Shown here in pieces: positions 12,943 to 14,094 of a stretch of 14,094 bases of DNA. The position numbers were made by a program, and so were the translations under genes. How positions within the stretch are numbered: the first letter of the stretch is position 1; each line of letters starts with the position of its first letter. This DNA is from Candidatus Saliniplasma halalkaliphilum (GTDB lineage Archaea; Thermoplasmatota; Thermoplasmata; Halarchaeoplasmatales; Halarchaeoplasmataceae), in NCBI GenBank assembly GCA_019594235.1, contig JAFDTG010000034.1:1-14094 (forward strand), in the 5' to 3' direction. A model generated the notes under the pieces. It was not told where the DNA came from, made no database searches, and saw only the letters and a program-made list of their open reading frames with translations.

Positions 12943-13263
12943 ATGGAGATACCCGATGATATTGAGAAGGAATTGGACAAACAGGGCGGCTTAAAGAATC
13001 TGATAGATAAATTAGATGATAGTTCTATCCCTGAAAGATGCCGCATCCATAAAGCACTCTCTGATGAGATAAGATTGAAAATTCTTATATTACTCAACGA
13101 ACAATCTCTCTGTGTTTGTTTGATGAAAGAGATATTGAACATCGCAGATTCAAAATTATCCTATCATCTCTCGATCCTAAAAGATGAAGGGCTTATCGAA
13201 GGGGAAAGGAGAGCAAATTTTGTTATATATGAGATCACCAAAAAAGGAAAGAGATTCTTATAA
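12943..13263 (+). CDS. ArsR family regulator with CVC metal-binding motif
   Basis: A 106-residue winged-helix repressor. After an N-terminal helical extension (1-30) the core begins with ERCRIHKALSDEIRLKILILL. The sensor helix reads NEQSLCVCLMKEIL, giving C57 and C59, the CVC pair that binds As(III), Sb(III) or Cd/Pb-type ions in ArsR and CadC proteins; C33 in ERCR could be the third ligand. The recognition helix is SKLSYHLSILKDEGLI and the wing RRANFVIYEIT. It differs strongly from the arsR at 8287, so it is a second, separate sensor. It is divergent from the thioredoxin-oxidoreductase operon and convergent with the MOT1 transporter gene, 7 bases apart. It probably represses itself and perhaps the divergent operon. 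The inducer is inferred from the motif. Confidence 0.88.
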   Translation: MEIPDDIEKELDKQGGLKNLIDKLDDSSIPERCRIHKALSDEIRLKILILLNEQSLCVCLMKEILNIADSKLSYHLSILKDEGLIEGERRANFVIYEITKKGKRFL

Positions 13264-13270
13264 AGAATTT

Positions 13271-14094
13271 TCAGACTAGTTCAAACTTTTTTAATACGTA
13301 ATAAAGTGCTATCCCGATAAAGAATCCAACGGAAATGTTAAGAAACAACGAGAATACAGCCACTACACCGGTTATAATATACGACTCCGTTTTAAAAGAA
13401 TGTTTACCAAGTTCCAGTGCCACGAAAACAAGGAGTGCACCAAAAACAGCCAATGGGAATATCTCTACGAATTGAACACTCGCGAAGAACAATGCAATTG
13501 GTATCAATATCAAGCCACTTATGATGTTAGACCCCCCGGTCCTTGCACCATATCTATACTGGGCAGCTAGTCCTCCTGATCCATGGCACATGGGGAAACC
13601 TCCCAGGATAGGGGAGATTATGTTCATCAGTCCAACCGTCTTAGAAAACTTATCCGGATCTACTTTCTTTCGGAAAAGGTCGCTCATCAATAATGAAGTC
13701 GCCAGGATCGAATTAGTTATGGTCAAGGGTGCCTGAGGGATGGCGAGTAACCAACCTCCAGTTATAAAATCCGCTGACGATGGAATATCGATAGATGGTA
13801 AAGATACTAATTCGATGGAAGGGATACCGAACTGGGTTATTCCTATGATAAATCCAATCGCCAATACGAGTAAGGAGGATATATCTGGAAACTTCCTTAA
13901 CCTTGTGATTATAAAGAAAACTAGGATTATCCCTATTGATAAAATCGAAATCAAATAATCCGTAGAAACAAAACCAAAAGATGTCCTCAACAAGATAAGA
14001 GCTAAACCCAGTTGTATACCTCTGATCACGCTGGTAGGAACGATATCCTGCAGCCTTTTCATCACTTTAAGATATCCTAAAAGTATGAAAAAAA
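13271..14094 (-). CDS. MOT1-type molybdate/tungstate transporter (5' end outside window)
   Basis: A multispanning membrane protein, of which 274 residues are visible. The reading frame continues without a stop to the window edge, so an internal start near 14065 is not the true start; the preceding residues (FFILLGYLKVMKRLQDIVP) fit the family. The MOT1 hallmark is clear: GGFPMCHGSGGLAAQYRYGARTGG. SVIRGIQLGLALIL and the C-terminal ALELGKHSF...FFIGIALYYVL are also typical. MOT1 proteins of plants and algae import molybdate with high affinity; prokaryotic members are annotated as sulfate/molybdate transporters. Given the nearby tungsten enzyme, tungstate is a plausible substrate here. It is convergent with the CVC-type arsR. 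Confidence in the family is high, in the oxyanion carried moderate. Confidence 0.82.
   Translation of the reverse strand, partial: FFILLGYLKVMKRLQDIVPTSVIRGIQLGLALILLRTSFGFVSTDYLISILSIGIILVFFIITRLRKFPDISSLLVLAIGFIIGITQFGIPSIELVSLPSIDIPSSADFITGGWLLAIPQAPLTITNSILATSLLMSDLFRKKVDPDKFSKTVGLMNIISPILGGFPMCHGSGGLAAQYRYGARTGGSNIISGLILIPIALFFASVQFVEIFPLAVFGALLVFVALELGKHSFKTESYIITGVVAVFSLFLNISVGFFIGIALYYVLKKFELV

Noticed and set aside
13271..14065. MOT1 gene starting at the GTG/ATG near 14065
   Set aside because: The same frame stays open to the window edge and the upstream residues continue the membrane domain, so the gene is truncated by the window rather than short.

Overview
The window is chromosomal DNA from an archaeon, most likely a euryarchaeote with some adaptation to salt. 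The archaeal evidence is direct. Many starts have GGTGAT or GAGGTG Shine-Dalgarno sites 3-7 bases upstream. Archaeal TATA boxes lie about 25 bases before predicted starts, and several genes look leaderless. The proteins are also archaeal in type (ArsR-like winged helices, small archaeal Hsp20s, tungsten aldehyde oxidoreductase, a DUF5828-like protein). The DNA is AT-rich and many proteins are rich in Glu, Asp and Lys. A DUF5828-like protein next to a Pho4-type phosphate permease recalls haloarchaea and their anaerobic relatives, but the species cannot be fixed from this window.

Positions 1-2560, minus strand: a compact stress operon, hsp20 - winged-helix regulator - hsp20 - grpE - dnaK (dnaK runs off the left edge). 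It is driven by one clear promoter near 2540, and the embedded regulator is a good candidate for the local heat-shock regulator. Positions 2600-4135, plus strand: pyruvate kinase with its own promoter.

Positions 4271-5750: a minus-strand REC-PAS protein ending in a PadR-like winged helix, flanked by repeats. The last 31 bases of the pyruvate kinase gene recur twice, in tandem, on the far side of this regulator. Positions 5757-8204, plus strand: a DUF5828-like protein translationally coupled to a Pho4-family phosphate permease, then a tandem UspA protein with its own promoter. A perfect 17-bp palindrome lies just upstream of the promoter of the permease pair.

Positions 8257-10429, plus strand: an arsenic resistance operon, arsR - acr3 - arsM (regulator, arsenite exporter, arsenite methyltransferase). 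A perfect 22-bp palindrome spans the arsR start codon. Positions 10451-12617, minus strand: a small thioredoxin-like protein followed by a tungsten-type aldehyde:ferredoxin oxidoreductase. Across a 325-base gap lies a second ArsR with a CVC metal motif, and convergent to that a MOT1-type molybdate/tungstate transporter that runs off the right edge. This right half therefore combines metalloid detoxification, thiol redox and W/Mo enzyme and cofactor supply.

The gap 12618-12942 carries a likely decayed IS200/IS605-type end. It has a TnpB-like C-terminal reading frame interrupted by one stop, overlapped by nested stem-loops that resemble the 3' end of a TnpB guide RNA. No rRNA, tRNA or CRISPR array was seen. 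The best leads are the REC-PAS-PadR regulator with its flanking repeats, the palindromic operators, the tungsten/arsenic neighbourhood and the transposon remnant.
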